The notes beneath the pieces were generated by a model. The model was given only the letters and a program-made list of their open reading frames with translations. It was not told where the DNA came from and did no database searches. Source: Microcoleus vaginatus WJT46-NPBG5 (GTDB lineage Bacteria; Cyanobacteriota; Cyanobacteriia; Cyanobacteriales; Oscillatoriaceae). From it: a stretch of DNA of 64,000 nt. Shown in pieces: positions 9,116 to 18,709 of the stretch; position 1 is the stretch's first letter, and every line of letters starts with the position of its first letter. The DNA lies in NCBI GenBank assembly GCA_019359355.1, contig JAHHHM010000003.1, positions 302,084 through 366,083 of the forward strand, written 5' to 3'. A program made the translations under genes and the position numbers.

Positions 9116-9373
9116 ATGGCCCCCATAGATAACCTTACCTATTGCTTGAAAATTACAAATTTTCTAAAAACAATGCAATTTCCTAACTATCTGTACCAAG
9201 TCACCCTTGAAGAACTCTACGGTCAAGTCATGTTCTCTAACATCGTGACTCGTACCGATCGGCAAATGCTAAAAGATGCTTTATTAAAAGAATCTCTCAG
9301 CGAAAATGAACACGACATCATCAACCGGCTGCTCTATAACGTGCGCCGAGGGTGGGTTAGGCTCGTCGATTAA
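9116..9373 (+). CDS. small conserved cyanobacterial protein of unknown function
   Basis: 85 aa from ATG 9116. A second ATG at 9173 would give 66 aa (MQFPNYLYQV), and neither start has a clear ribosome site. The core LEELYGQVMFSN...RTDRQMLKDALL...LSENEHDIINRLLYNVRRG resembles a family of short soluble proteins that I recall only as hypothetical proteins in filamentous cyanobacteria. It is mostly predicted helix with no membrane segment. It stands alone downstream of the phased TCACA array and converges on the antiporter gene. No function is assigned. Confidence 0.65.
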   Translation: MAPIDNLTYCLKITNFLKTMQFPNYLYQVTLEELYGQVMFSNIVTRTDRQMLKDALLKESLSENEHDIINRLLYNVRRGWVRLVD

Positions 9374-9424
9374 ACTCGCCTAACCCCTCAATCGAAACAT
9401 TCTTACGCCTTTGCGAAGGTTCAT

Positions 9425-11533
9425 TTAACCACTGACGTTCGTGTTCTTTGGCACTGAATTTAACACGATGCCGGTATTCACTCGCTGCGGCTCTCCAAAC
9501 ATCACGACAGAACAGGTCAATTGCCTAAGCATTTGAGTCGTTACATCACTGACTGCTAATCCCGCTGCCGTGCGATAGCGCTGCGAACGCCAAACCACTA
9601 AATCCACAGACTCAGCAGCGTTAAGAATTGCTTTCACTACATCTGCGTGGGGTATAACTTGAATATCCAACTCCACCTGACTAAGACTTTCCCATTTAGT
9701 AACCAGTACAGACAGTTGTGACTCAATCCAGGCTTTTTTGCTAGCGGGAGTTCTGCGCTCACATACGTGTAACAACGTAATTTGTCCCTGATTAGCCTCA
9801 GCCAAAATTTGAGCAAACCGTAACGGTTGCATCGCCCAATCGCTTAAGCTTTCCACCGGCACCAAAATCCGCCGAATTTTTAGTGGCGAATCGAGAAGGC
9901 GCGTTACAGCCACTGGACAGTGAGAGGAAGACAGGACACTATCAATTACACTGCCTAACAAACGACTGCGAAATCCACGTTGTTTGCCCCAACCCATCAC
10001 AATTAAATTGGCATTTTGCTCTCGGCTGGCATGGCTGATCCCCTGATCAATTGCATAATCAATTCTCAATAGCGGTTCTGCCTTGACGCCCATTTCTCCG
10101 CCCAGTTCTGTTGCCCGATCCAGTAGCGTCTGGCATCGCTGTAGAGCGGTTTCTATTTGGGGAGCATCCATGTGAGCGTGAGCGGTAGTAATTGCCAAGG
10201 GCACGATCCGCCCTGCCTCATGCCGTGCTAATATCGCCGCCATTTCAACCAAATACTGCTGTGTCTGGGGATTGTAGACTGGAACGACGACTGTAAAATC
10301 CGTGTCTGCCCTCTGAGTGCCCCAAGTTTGGGGGATTGTTTCAGTCTCTAGACTTTGAGTCGTCGAACTCAAACCCGGAGCAACCCGACTGGTAATCACC
10401 GGCCCTAGTGTTGCTGTGGCCAGCATCAAGACAATCACACTATTTAAGACATCTTCAGTCAGTAGTCCCGCCCGAACGCCCACCAGGGTTGCGGCTAGAG
10501 TTGCACCCACTTGCGGCAACGACAGTGACCACATTGTTAGCATTTCTTGCCGGTTGTAGCGGTAAATTAAAGAGGCGAAAAATGCGGCTAAAAATTTGCT
10601 GCCTATTAAAGCTCCGACAATCGTGAGCGGCATCCAAATCGAGAGAATGCTTTTAATAAAGGCCGGCACATCAATCAGTAGCCCCAAATCCACAAAGAAA
10701 ATGGGGATGAACAGTACACTCCCAACAAAAACCACCTTTTCCTTGACCGGCCCTTCCCCCACCACATCATTTACTGCAAGACCGGCCAAGAAAGCTCCAA
10801 TAATCTTTTCAACACCGATTAATTGCGCTCCCAGCGATGCCAGAAATACCGCTAAGAGGACGAACAAAAATTGGTTGCCCTCCTCATCGCCGGTGCGGCG
10901 GAAAAATTCTCGCCCCGCCCAGTCAAAGCCAAAAAGGACGACCGCAGAGTAGATAAGTAATGATACTAAGAGCGTAACCAGCTGGAAAACAGTAAAGCTA
11001 CCCGCTTTAACCGCTACACAAACGGCTAACACGAGCAAAGCGCCAACATCAGTAAAAATGGTTGCACCGATGGTAACGATGACGGCTTCGTTGGCCACAA
11101 CTCCCAGGCGGCTGACAATGGGATAAGCCAAAAGGGTGTGAGAAGCTAGCAGGGAACCGATTAAAATTGAAGCATTCCACTCAAAACCAAAAACTCTCCC
11201 AACTGCTGTCCCAGCAATCATCGGAATAATAAAGGTTAAGCTGCCAAATCCAATAGAGCGATGCTTTTTTTTACGAAACTGATGGATATCCACTTCTAGT
11301 CCTGCTACAAACATCAGGTAAAGCAACCCAATATCTGATAGCAATTTCATAGTTGGTAAATCCGTATCCAGTAGCTTCAATCCATTCTGGCCAAGTAGCA
11401 CGCCAGCGGCTAGCAAACCGACTAATCCTGGAATTCGGAATCGCTCGAAGACAATCGGCACAGTCAAGATGACCACCAGCAAAATCGCGAAAGGAACTAT
11501 TGGTTCCTTAAGAACTTCTGAGAGATGTTCCAT
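9425..11533 (-). CDS. CPA2-type cation/proton antiporter with C-terminal universal stress protein domains
   Basis: 702 aa from ATG 11533; an upstream in-frame TTG at 11572 would add 13 residues. Residues about 1-400 form a Na+/H+ exchanger domain of 11-12 membrane helices, with FRIPGLVGLLAAGVLLG near the start and DVGALLVLAV in the conserved aspartate-containing helix. The C-terminal 300 residues hold two UspA-like modules, visible as NLIVMGWGKQRG with GSVIDSVL and SSSHCPVAV, then RRILVPVESL. Membrane monovalent cation/H+ exchange for pH and salt homeostasis is the family role; the Usp part may bind nucleotide as a sensor. The ion specificity is not visible. Confidence 0.85.
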   Translation of the reverse strand: MEHLSEVLKEPIVPFAILLVVILTVPIVFERFRIPGLVGLLAAGVLLGQNGLKLLDTDLPTMKLLSDIGLLYLMFVAGLEVDIHQFRKKKHRSIGFGSLTFIIPMIAGTAVGRVFGFEWNASILIGSLLASHTLLAYPIVSRLGVVANEAVIVTIGATIFTDVGALLVLAVCVAVKAGSFTVFQLVTLLVSLLIYSAVVLFGFDWAGREFFRRTGDEEGNQFLFVLLAVFLASLGAQLIGVEKIIGAFLAGLAVNDVVGEGPVKEKVVFVGSVLFIPIFFVDLGLLIDVPAFIKSILSIWMPLTIVGALIGSKFLAAFFASLIYRYNRQEMLTMWSLSLPQVGATLAATLVGVRAGLLTEDVLNSVIVLMLATATLGPVITSRVAPGLSSTTQSLETETIPQTWGTQRADTDFTVVVPVYNPQTQQYLVEMAAILARHEAGRIVPLAITTAHAHMDAPQIETALQRCQTLLDRATELGGEMGVKAEPLLRIDYAIDQGISHASREQNANLIVMGWGKQRGFRSRLLGSVIDSVLSSSHCPVAVTRLLDSPLKIRRILVPVESLSDWAMQPLRFAQILAEANQGQITLLHVCERRTPASKKAWIESQLSVLVTKWESLSQVELDIQVIPHADVVKAILNAAESVDLVVWRSQRYRTAAGLAVSDVTTQMLRQLTCSVVMFGEPQRVNTGIVLNSVPKNTNVSG

Positions 11534-12072
11534 AGCGAGGGGTTGAGAAATTTGGTAAATGAGCGTTGACAAAGATCCGAGTCAGCTATGCAGCCGTCTC
11601 AAGGTGGCGAATCCTCGCTGGGAGGAACTGTAATGCCTCAGCAATATTGCAGGCAGCAAGTCAACGTCATTTTCAACGGCAGACAAACTTTACGACTATC
11701 CACCTACAGATAGATTTGATTTCCTCTCAATCGCCGATATCAAGCGGTCTTCCTCACAGGTTTTGTGATGATGCTACATTGGTTCAGCCTTCTGAAAACC
11801 CTAGCTAGTTCTGTAAAACTATCTAATTTAATTTTAAAATTCCAACTGTTATCCATCATCAAATGCTTTTAACCCGGCGTCACATTGAGCCGGCTCTTAA
11901 TAACAAAAGCAACTTTTAAGATTTTTGGCTACATTGGCCGGCTAATTAAATGAAAGGAGCTAATCACCCTGCTCTTCTGGGCACGAATCTTTTCAGCGGG
12001 TAAATAGTTTCTTGACAAATAGCCGAATTTTAGATGTCTTTCTAATCTTAATAATTCCGACTTCTACCTTGT
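11534..12072. other. intergenic region upstream of the antiporter gene
   Basis: 539 bp. A TTG-initiated frame at 11566-11808 (80 codons) lies antisense to the antiporter 5' region and looks spurious. The rest is AT-rich, with no clear hairpin, RNA or repeat that I can support. Confidence 0.4.
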
Positions 12073-12741
12073 TTAGGGGTGAATTTGACTCAAAATTACC
12101 CTTAAACGGTCGTAGTCATCCTTAAGCAGCAGACTTAAGGTGCGCCCTGCTTTCACCAACCACTCGCGCTCAGCCTTGCGTAACTGATAGACTTCCCGAA
12201 TTGCCGCTGCCGTCAGCGCTTCCACCGGCGCACTATTGAGCTGGAGTAATGTCCGTAAAAAATCCAGTTGTTCACTAAAGTGAATAATCTCCGCCGGCTC
12301 GCACTGGTAAACTGCTTGGTGAATTTGTGGCGGACGGGGCGGAAGATACTGATAAATCGTACCAGCTGGTTTTGCCGAACCGTTCCTTTCCTGCTGTGCC
12401 GGCGCAAACCCCACAATGGCCGCGCGAAACTCTGTTGTCAACATCGCAAAAATCTGGGGTTGCTCCTCCCGCAAACCTTGGAGTGACAGCCCCAAAGCCC
12501 GCGCTCGGTGAACCGAATCAATCGGGCTAGTCGTGGCATGGTAAACCACCGCATAAATTTGATTTCCCGATTCTTCATCCATCGACTTAACCCAGCTGCC
12601 AAAAGGTGGCATAGCCGGAAAACTCAAGTCATCAGGCTCCAAACACTGAGCTAAAAATTCTGTCGTTGCCGTTTCAATCACCTCAGCGATATGGTTGGAT
12701 GGGCGATTGCCGGCGGTAAATTGGGGTAAGGGAAGGCGCAT
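12073..12741 (-). CDS. HAS-barrel domain protein, conserved in cyanobacteria
   Basis: 222 aa from ATG 12741 (MRLPLPQF). The longer frame to 12807 adds 22 residues that do not look like the family. Visible motifs are HIAEVIETATTEFLAQC, FPAMPPFGSWVK and VYHATTSPIDSVHRARALGLS, which I associate with cyanobacterial proteins carrying an N-terminal HAS (HerA/ATP synthase) barrel. The C-terminal half is helical. No HerA ATPase gene lies nearby. It is 87 bp downstream of ndhS on the same strand and may be co-transcribed. Function unknown. Confidence 0.65.
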   Translation of the reverse strand: MRLPLPQFTAGNRPSNHIAEVIETATTEFLAQCLEPDDLSFPAMPPFGSWVKSMDEESGNQIYAVVYHATTSPIDSVHRARALGLSLQGLREEQPQIFAMLTTEFRAAIVGFAPAQQERNGSAKPAGTIYQYLPPRPPQIHQAVYQCEPAEIIHFSEQLDFLRTLLQLNSAPVEALTAAAIREVYQLRKAEREWLVKAGRTLSLLLKDDYDRLRVILSQIHP

Positions 12742-12828
12742 ATCTTTGGGTAAGAGGTAATGGGTAATCGATACTAGGAATGGCAACCCGTTTAGCCGAT
12801 TCTCCATTCCTAGTATTTCTTCCCTTCG

Positions 12829-13026
12829 CTATTTGGCTTTCTGGCGGCCTGCTGTGGCGTCTACCAATTCCAATTCTGAAAGTCGGAAGGTTACTAATTT
12901 ATCCCAGTTACCTCCCTCAAACAGCACAGCTGCCTTGCCATCACTCACTCGTTGCACTTGTCCTTGAAAAGCGTAATAAATATCGTTGGCATTCTTCACG
13001 CGCACTGCTGAACCGGGCAGAATCAT
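12829..13026 (-). CDS. ndhS: NDH-1 subunit NdhS (SH3-like, ferredoxin-binding)
   Basis: 65 aa with the conserved run [20 protein letters not shown] followed by [18 protein letters not shown]. This is the SH3-like fold of NdhS (CRR31 in plants), the subunit that helps ferredoxin dock on the thylakoid NDH-1 complex in cyclic electron flow and respiration. Start ATG 13026 gives [10 protein letters not shown], the normal family N-terminus, and the length is normal. It sits between rodA and the HAS-barrel gene, all leftward. Another NDH-1 subunit gene, ndhB, is at 57114. Confidence 0.82.
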   Translation of the reverse strand: MILPGSAVRVKNANDIYYAFQGQVQRVSDGKAAVLFEGGNWDKLVTFRLSELELVDATAGRQKAK

Positions 13027-13106
13027 AATCGCACAGAAGTAGATTTTCCTCTATTAGCTTACTAGGAATTCGCGGTTATTCGTCTGCTCGTCCTGTGTGT
13101 TTGGTG

Positions 13107-13146
13107 ATTTGTCCGATCGTCATCAACTACCGACGCTCGGACAAAT
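13107..13146 (-). terminator. stem-loop between rodA and ndhS
   Basis: ATTTGTCCGA at 13107-13116 pairs with TCGGACAAAT at 13137-13146. After one mismatch, CGTC/GACG (13118-13121 with 13132-13135) extends the stem to about 15 bp with a 10-nt loop. It follows the rodA stop on the minus strand. There is no strong U-run. The TTTGTC/GACAAA arms resemble short tandem repeats seen elsewhere in the window. Confidence 0.45.
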
Positions 13147-13163
13147 GACAGTCTCACAAACCG

Positions 13164-14465
13164 CTAAAACCTTAGCCGCTGCCGATAATTGGCCACAGAT
13201 TCTACTAGACCCAGCGCGATAAAGTTCGTCAGTAATGCTGATCGACCATAACTGATCCAGGGCAGGGGAATGCCGGTAACGGGTGCTAGGCCAATCGTCA
13301 TGCCAATATTGACGATCACCTGAAACACCAACATCGACAGCACGCCAATGGCTAATAATGAGCCAAAGTTGTCTTTAGCGTTTTGGGCGATCATCACCAA
13401 GCGCAGACAAATCACCCAGAAGAGGAGCAATATAGTGAGGCAACCCACAAAACCAAGTTCTTCACCGATGGCTGAGAAAATAAAATCTGTATGTTGTTCG
13501 GGAATGAAATTAAGTTGCGTTTGCGTTCCCTTATAAAGTCCGCGTCCCCACAGTTCGCCGGCACCGATGGCAATGCGAGATTGGATCAGGTGATAGCCCC
13601 CGCCTAAAGGGTCTTTATCCGGATCAAGAAATAGAATCAACCGATCTTTTTGGTAATCTTTCAGCAATCCCCACAACAGGTGGCCTAGCTGACCGGCTAG
13701 CATATTGCCGATCATTGCACCTAAAGAACCGAACAGTGGCCACGGTAAGGTCAGCCACCCGATCACGCCCATCGCACTGACCCAAATCAACCAAGGGGTA
13801 CTCTTCAACAGTGCAGAACCGATAGATGCTCCCCAATCTGACCACTCCGGCACACAAACACCGAAGATAATTGCAGAAACAACCGGGGACACCATCAGCA
13901 ACAACCATCCCGGATTAGCATTTGCCCAGTAAAGCATCCCCAAGGTAATTGCGCCAAACACCAGAGATGTTCCCAAATCCGGCTGTATAAACACCAAGAG
14001 CCAAGGCACGCCAGCAATTGCCAAGGTTTTCAAAACAGAGGGAATGGTTGAGGCTGTTCGAGCGTGCAGCAGAGATGCCAAGGTGATAATCATCCCTAAT
14101 TTGGCAAACTCAGAGGGTTGAATATTAAAACCGCCAATCGTAATCCACCGTTGCGCCCCCAATGCTGTGGTGCCAATAAACATCACGGCCAGCAGCGATA
14201 AATTGGTGATGCCATAGATCACCCACTGCCACTGAATCAAAATTTCGTAGGGCCAGCGAGCCAGGATGACAGCTAAGAGCAAACCAATACCGCCGACAAG
14301 CCAGTGCTGCCACCAATCTGTCCAGCCAAGGTTGAGTTCGGTGCTGCGGATCATAACCCCAGCAAATATGGTCAAACCTACAGGCAGGGCGAACAACAGC
14401 CAGTCAACCTGGTGCCAGGGCGCGAGCATTGACTTCCAGCGAAATATAAAGAATTTGCGAAACAT
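13164..14465 (-). CDS. rodA: RodA, peptidoglycan glycosyltransferase of the SEDS family
   Basis: 433 aa and about ten membrane helices. SEDS motifs are clear: QRWITIGGFNIQPSEFAK (about 105-122), QPDLGTSLVFG (about 160), DYQKDRL...LDPDKDPLGGGYHLIQS (about 270-295), the GELWGRGLYKGTQTQ loop, and FSAIGEELGFVG. RodA polymerises lipid II during lateral wall growth with a class B PBP. Start ATG 14465. It lies 177 bp downstream of the Mrp-type gene on the same strand. FtsW is the paralogue to exclude; the PSEFAK/TQTQLNFIPEQHTDFIF pattern favours RodA. Confidence 0.88.
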   Translation of the reverse strand: MFRKFFIFRWKSMLAPWHQVDWLLFALPVGLTIFAGVMIRSTELNLGWTDWWQHWLVGGIGLLLAVILARWPYEILIQWQWVIYGITNLSLLAVMFIGTTALGAQRWITIGGFNIQPSEFAKLGMIITLASLLHARTASTIPSVLKTLAIAGVPWLLVFIQPDLGTSLVFGAITLGMLYWANANPGWLLLMVSPVVSAIIFGVCVPEWSDWGASIGSALLKSTPWLIWVSAMGVIGWLTLPWPLFGSLGAMIGNMLAGQLGHLLWGLLKDYQKDRLILFLDPDKDPLGGGYHLIQSRIAIGAGELWGRGLYKGTQTQLNFIPEQHTDFIFSAIGEELGFVGCLTILLLFWVICLRLVMIAQNAKDNFGSLLAIGVLSMLVFQVIVNIGMTIGLAPVTGIPLPWISYGRSALLTNFIALGLVESVANYRQRLRF

Positions 14466-14642
14466 TTTTTAGGGTTGACAAGTGAGGTATGAGAAGTGGG
14501 TGGTGACAAATGGGACGCACGGATTGACAAATAATAAACGATATGCTATGAACCGTCTAGTGCGTCTTTTTGCTTTTTGCATTTTTTCTTCTCAATTTTC
14601 TTACTGCCTTGAGCCGGCACACTCCGCACAACTCACCGGCTC

Positions 14643-15713
14643 CTATGCTAAAGCTGCTACAGAAACTTTACCGGCAATTCTTTCAGCAATGGTTCGCAAA
14701 GCCTTGGCCGAGGCAGAATCCGGCTCAGCTATGACCACTGGGATGCCGGCATCACCACCTTCTCGCAGGGTAATTTCTAGCGGTACACAACCCAGCAGCG
14801 GCACTCCCAGTTCTTTAGACGTTTTCTCGCCGCCCCCAGATCCAAAGATGTCATACTGCCGGTCAGGCATATCGGGGGGGATGAAATAGCTCATGTTTTC
14901 CACAATTCCCAACACCGGCACGCCCATCTGTTGGAACATCTTCAAACCTTTGCGCGAATCTAACAACGCCACATTTTGCGGAGTCGTGACAATCACAACC
15001 CCCGCCATCGGTACGGCTTGGGTTAAGGTTAATTGGGCGTCGCCGGTGCCGGGGGGCATATCCACAATCAGATAATCCAACTCTCCCCACTGCACTTGAT
15101 AGAGAAACTGACGAATGATCCCATTGAGCATCGGGCCGCGCCAAATCACCGGCTGGTCTTTGTCAATTAAAAAGCCCATTGAAACCAGCTTCACGCCGTA
15201 ATTAAAGGCCGGTTCGAGGATTTCCCCTTTTCCATCATTGCGAACCGTGACTTTGGCATCCGCGAGTCCTAGCATCGTGGGAGCATTTGGCCCATAAATG
15301 TCAGCATCAATCAGACCAACTTTGGCACCGGCTTGCGCTAACGCCACTGCCACATTCACCGCTACGGTACTCTTGCCGACGCCGCCCTTGCCGCTAGAAA
15401 TGGCCAAAATATTTTTAACGCCGGCAATTCCCTGCCGATCAGGTACGCCTTTCTGCTGGGGGGTTTCTGCCGTGACATCGACCACCACATCCTGAACCCC
15501 AGGTAACTGCTTAACCGCCTTTTGGCAGTCCTCCACAATAAATTCTCGCAACGGACAAGCCGGTGTCGTCAGCACCAAGGTAAAACTGACCTTGCCACCG
15601 TCGATCTTGACATTGCGAATCATGTTTAATTCCACCAAACTCTTGCGGAGTTCGGGGTCTTGCACAGGTCGTAAGACTTCTAAAACCGCACTCGAATCAA
15701 GCATCTCGGACAT
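14643..15713 (-). CDS. Mrp/ApbC (NBP35-type) P-loop ATPase, Fe-S cluster carrier
   Basis: 356 aa from ATG 15713, which has GGTGGAG 7 bp upstream; a GTG at 15746 would add 11 residues. An N-terminal MIP18/DUF59 domain (about 1-85, EVLRPVQDPELRKSLVELNM) is followed by a ParA/Mrp ATPase: GKGGVGKSTVAVNVA (Walker A, about 105), LIDADIYGPNAP, and YLIVDMPPGTGD. A central CPLREF cysteine is in the DUF59 part. The classical paired CxxC of Mrp is not evident, which is common in cyanobacterial forms. Role: scaffold or carrier for Fe-S cluster assembly in the cytoplasm. It is divergent from hemF. Confidence 0.85.
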   Translation of the reverse strand: MSEMLDSSAVLEVLRPVQDPELRKSLVELNMIRNVKIDGGKVSFTLVLTTPACPLREFIVEDCQKAVKQLPGVQDVVVDVTAETPQQKGVPDRQGIAGVKNILAISSGKGGVGKSTVAVNVAVALAQAGAKVGLIDADIYGPNAPTMLGLADAKVTVRNDGKGEILEPAFNYGVKLVSMGFLIDKDQPVIWRGPMLNGIIRQFLYQVQWGELDYLIVDMPPGTGDAQLTLTQAVPMAGVVIVTTPQNVALLDSRKGLKMFQQMGVPVLGIVENMSYFIPPDMPDRQYDIFGSGGGEKTSKELGVPLLGCVPLEITLREGGDAGIPVVIAEPDSASAKALRTIAERIAGKVSVAALA

Positions 15714-16031
15714 TGTGTTCTCCACCCTCGCTGTGAAATCGGGCACATTGGTTGGCTCTCTTAATGCATCTTAACCTTAGCGTCCACTTCTTTTAGGTTG
15801 AGTTTTGCAGCTTGTAGTAGGCTTAAAAATGGTATCAGTCAGGAGCACCTTTCTTTTAAGTAGCTGCTGAGTGCTGAGGCACAGGCTACGCGGTCGCTGA
15901 CTAAGGCACTTTCACGATTTACCATTTAACCGCTTGATGGCTTGAGCGAGCGAGCTAAACAGTCTAACGATTGAGATGATTGGCCGCCCTCACTATCTTG
16001 AATTCGCGAAACGACATTAGCATTGAAATCT
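15714..16031. other. divergent promoter region between the Mrp gene and hemF
   Basis: 318 bp. A short interspersed-repeat-like phrase (GGCTACGCGGTCGCTGAC) is at about 15884-15901, resembling iterated GCGTAGCC elements common in filamentous cyanobacteria. No gene, terminator or riboswitch was recognised. Confidence 0.4.
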
Positions 16032-17075
16032 ATGACTGCTTTTTCCCCCTCCGAAGCTACCGCATCCCAATTTTTGCCCCCAGCTGATTCCCAATCCCGA
16101 ATCAGCCAGTTTATGAAACAGCTACAAGATGAAATCTGTCAGGGTTTGGAACAGCTGGATGGCACCGGCACGTTTCAAGAGGATTCGTGGGAACGCCCAG
16201 AAGGCGGCGGCGGTCGTTCTCGCGTTATGCGCGAGGGGGCGGTTTTTGAGCAAGGCGGTGTTAATTTTTCTGAAGTTTGGGGTTCTCATCTGCCGCCTTC
16301 GATTTTGGCGCAGCGCCCTGAGGCTGCCGGCCACCCATTCTACGCCACGGGCACCTCAATGGTCTTGCACCCGCGTAGTCCCTACATCCCTACCGTCCAC
16401 CTCAACTATCGCTACTTTGAGGCTGGGCCGGTGTGGTGGTTTGGCGGTGGGGCAGATTTGACGCCCTACTATCCTTTTGCAGAAGATGCGGCCCATTTCC
16501 ACAACACGTTTAAGCAAGCTTGCGACCGGCATCACGGGGAGTATTACCCGGTGTTTAAGCGCTGGTGCGATGAATATTTCTATTTAAAGCACCGGCAGGA
16601 AATGCGGGGCGTTGGTGGCATCTTTTTTGACTACCAAGATGGCCAAGGGCATCTGTATCGTGGCCCTGATGTGAATGGCCCAGCAGCAGAGTACAGCAAT
16701 CACATCGGGATGCCGGCCCAACGCACTTGGGAAGATTTGTTTGGTTTTGTACAATCCTGTGGTCGGGCATTTTTACCGGCTTATACGCCGATTGCGGAAC
16801 GGCGGCGGTCGGTGGAATATGGAGAACGCGAACGCAATTTCCAGCTATACCGACGGGGCCGGTATGTTGAATTTAACCTCGTTTACGACCGGGGTACTAT
16901 CTTTGGCTTACAAACCAACGGACGCACCGAATCAATTCTCATGTCTTTACCGCCTTTGGTGCGTTGGGAATATGGCTATCAACCTGAACCCAACACGCCG
17001 GAAGCCGAACTTTATGACATCTTCTTGAAGCCTCAAGATTGGGCAAACTGGACGGCAGATGCTTTGAATGGTTAG
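16032..17075 (+). CDS. hemF: aerobic coproporphyrinogen III oxidase
   Basis: 347 aa from ATG 16032 (a TTG at 16023 would add three residues). HemF converts coproporphyrinogen III to protoporphyrinogen IX with O2 in haem and chlorophyll synthesis. Diagnostic runs are visible: [17 protein letters not shown] (about 50), [25 protein letters not shown] (about 107), [26 protein letters not shown] and [16 protein letters not shown]. Length is normal for the family. It is a single-gene unit: divergent from the Mrp gene and followed by an intrinsic terminator at 17086. Confidence 0.95.
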   Translation: MTAFSPSEATASQFLPPADSQSRISQFMKQLQDEICQGLEQLDGTGTFQEDSWERPEGGGGRSRVMREGAVFEQGGVNFSEVWGSHLPPSILAQRPEAAGHPFYATGTSMVLHPRSPYIPTVHLNYRYFEAGPVWWFGGGADLTPYYPFAEDAAHFHNTFKQACDRHHGEYYPVFKRWCDEYFYLKHRQEMRGVGGIFFDYQDGQGHLYRGPDVNGPAAEYSNHIGMPAQRTWEDLFGFVQSCGRAFLPAYTPIAERRRSVEYGERERNFQLYRRGRYVEFNLVYDRGTIFGLQTNGRTESILMSLPPLVRWEYGYQPEPNTPEAELYDIFLKPQDWANWTADALNG

Positions 17076-17085
17076 AGAATTCATG

Positions 17086-17120
17086 GGCTGGGCGATTAAC
17101 TGCCCAGCCGCGTTTCTTTT
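17086..17120 (+). terminator. intrinsic terminator of hemF
   Basis: GGCTGGGC (17086-17093) pairs perfectly with GCCCAGCC (17102-17109) across an 8-nt loop, followed by GCG and a T-rich tract. It lies 10 bp after the hemF stop. Confidence 0.8.
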
Positions 17121-17331
17121 CGTAACTATTTGTTGCCGGTCGAAAATAAGCTAAGCTACAACAGAAGCCATTGCAGATAAACTTTAGGGTTAGCATTGGC
17201 GATTAAGCTCGAACAAAAGCCAAGACAAGCTTTAATTAAGGCGGATTCTGTCTCCAGTTAAAACGTTTGAGCATGAATACCGATCTTTGTCAAGATCGAC
17301 CCGAAAATCTATCGTTTCGAGGGGAAGGGCC

Positions 17332-17703
17332 GTGATTCATATAGAGCAAAAAACACACACGACCCAGGACGGCACAACAGTCATTGTCTTGGCACCCACA
17401 GGGCGCTTAGACATCACGACGGCCTGGCAATTCCGCTTAAAGTTGCAAGAGTGTATTTCAAAACTCAGCCGCCATATAGTTGTGAATTTGGGTCAAGTAA
17501 ATTTCATTGATAGTTCTGGTTTAACGTCACTGGTGGCCGGTATGCGCGATGCCGACAAAGTCAAAGGCAGTTTCCGGATTTGTAATGTCCATCCAGAGGC
17601 CAAACTGGTATTTGAAGTCACCATGATGGATTCTGTCTTTGAAATTTTTGAAACGGAAGAAGATGCACTGGAAGGAGTGCCTCGTAATTCCGTAGCGAGT
17701 TAA
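17332..17703 (+). CDS. STAS-domain anti-sigma factor antagonist
   Basis: 123 aa from GTG 17332, which has GGGGAAGG 5 bp upstream; the longer TTG frame from 17287 lacks such a site. A single STAS domain fills the protein: GRLDITTAWQFRLKLQE, then VVNLGQVNFIDSSGLTSLV with the phosphorylatable serine in IDSSG (about residue 62), and FEIFETEEDAL at the C-terminus. Such proteins bind anti-sigma or serine-kinase partners in partner-switching cascades. No kinase or phosphatase partner is adjacent, so the pathway is unknown. Confidence 0.85.
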   Translation: MIHIEQKTHTTQDGTTVIVLAPTGRLDITTAWQFRLKLQECISKLSRHIVVNLGQVNFIDSSGLTSLVAGMRDADKVKGSFRICNVHPEAKLVFEVTMMDSVFEIFETEEDALEGVPRNSVAS

Positions 17704-17854
17704 CTCTTGACAGCTACTGAGCGACTTAACTTAACATCCGTAAATTTGTCTTCACTCGCCTGAGTGGAGCCTTTTGCTTGTGTGCCGACAGGGGTGCATT
17801 TAATTAAGTGAGCCATTCAGATGCGCCGGCAAGCCGTGAGCCGGCAAACCTTCC

Positions 17855-18478
17855 TTAAAGGGGGAGTTCATCTGAAAAATCTTGGGATTTGGTAAAACGA
17901 AAGGGTCCTAGAATCGCCCCCCATAAAGCCTTGCCCGTCGCTGGATCAATTCCTTTGTCGTAGGTGAGCAATTGCGTCGGTGTCGCCTCAAAGCCTATGG
18001 ACACTTGGCGAGTTTCTCCTTGATAGGTAAAGCAGCAGCGGGCGTCTGGGGGCAAAAATGCGTCAAATTGATAAGCACCGGCAGCAAGGGGCTGTTGCGT
18101 GACAGTCAGCGTGCAGCCAGGAAGAAATTCAAGGTCTGCCGGTGTCAGTCGGCCCAATAAATCTCGGTTGCGACCGCACCCTTGAAAGGCAGTGGGTTCC
18201 TTGAGCATATAGTACCTCACCTGTAGTTGGGTCTGGGAACCGCTCCCCACAGACTGCAACTGCATCACGCGCTGGCGATAAGGCCGGTCTAAGCTCACAA
18301 TATTCGCCTGTTCTGCAAATAAAGTGATAGAGTCTTCGGAAAATAAGTTCGCCGGCACCGGACGCTGCCACAGGCGCAGGTGGACATACCAAGCCGGTTC
18401 CGCAAAAGCTTGAGCTTGATTGTCAAATTCACCAGCAAGATAACGCGCCAGGGCAGTAAGTTCGGGAGAGAGTGTCAT
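17855..18478 (-). CDS. CpcT/CpeT family phycobiliprotein bilin lyase
   Basis: 207 aa from ATG 18478 (MTLSPELTALARYLAGEF), the family N-terminus; ATG 18526 would add 16 residues. Family motifs are FDNQAQAF, YVHLRLWQRPVP, FAEQANI, DRPYRQRVMQL, then a cysteine in FLPGCTLTV, and YDKGIDPATGKALWG near the end. CpcT attaches phycocyanobilin to Cys-153 of the phycocyanin or phycoerythrocyanin beta subunit. There are several paralogues in most genomes, so the exact substrate is uncertain. It stands alone between the STAS gene and thf1. Confidence 0.82.
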   Translation of the reverse strand: MTLSPELTALARYLAGEFDNQAQAFAEPAWYVHLRLWQRPVPANLFSEDSITLFAEQANIVSLDRPYRQRVMQLQSVGSGSQTQLQVRYYMLKEPTAFQGCGRNRDLLGRLTPADLEFLPGCTLTVTQQPLAAGAYQFDAFLPPDARCCFTYQGETRQVSIGFEATPTQLLTYDKGIDPATGKALWGAILGPFRFTKSQDFSDELPL

Positions 18479-18709
18479 AGGCGGGATGAAATTACCGAAC
18501 ATCGCATGGCAGCCATTAGTCCCCATTCAGCACGAATTATACCAAGGCGAATGTAATAGCAATATTGCATTCAATCACTTGTTCTGGCTGCCATATTGCC
18601 CTATAACCAGCAGCAATAGGGGATCGGCATCCCACATTGGTACAGCCTGCCTTGGCAAACGTGTCACAAGCGCGAGACAATAAAGTTAAGTTGCCCTTTA
18701 AGTTTGTCT

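Noticed and set aside
10596..10952. 118-codon frame opposite the antiporter gene
   Set aside because: Antisense shadow of conserved membrane helices.
11566..11808. 80-codon plus-strand frame upstream of the antiporter gene
   Set aside because: Low coding character, TTG start and no recognisable motif; it lies over the antiporter 5' region.
14482..14889. 135-codon plus-strand frame across the rodA-Mrp gap
   Set aside because: Most of it is antisense to the Mrp-type ATPase and its composition is not protein-like.
17287..17331. 15-residue extension of the STAS protein
   Set aside because: The GTG at 17332 has a near-ideal ribosome site inside the supposed extension.
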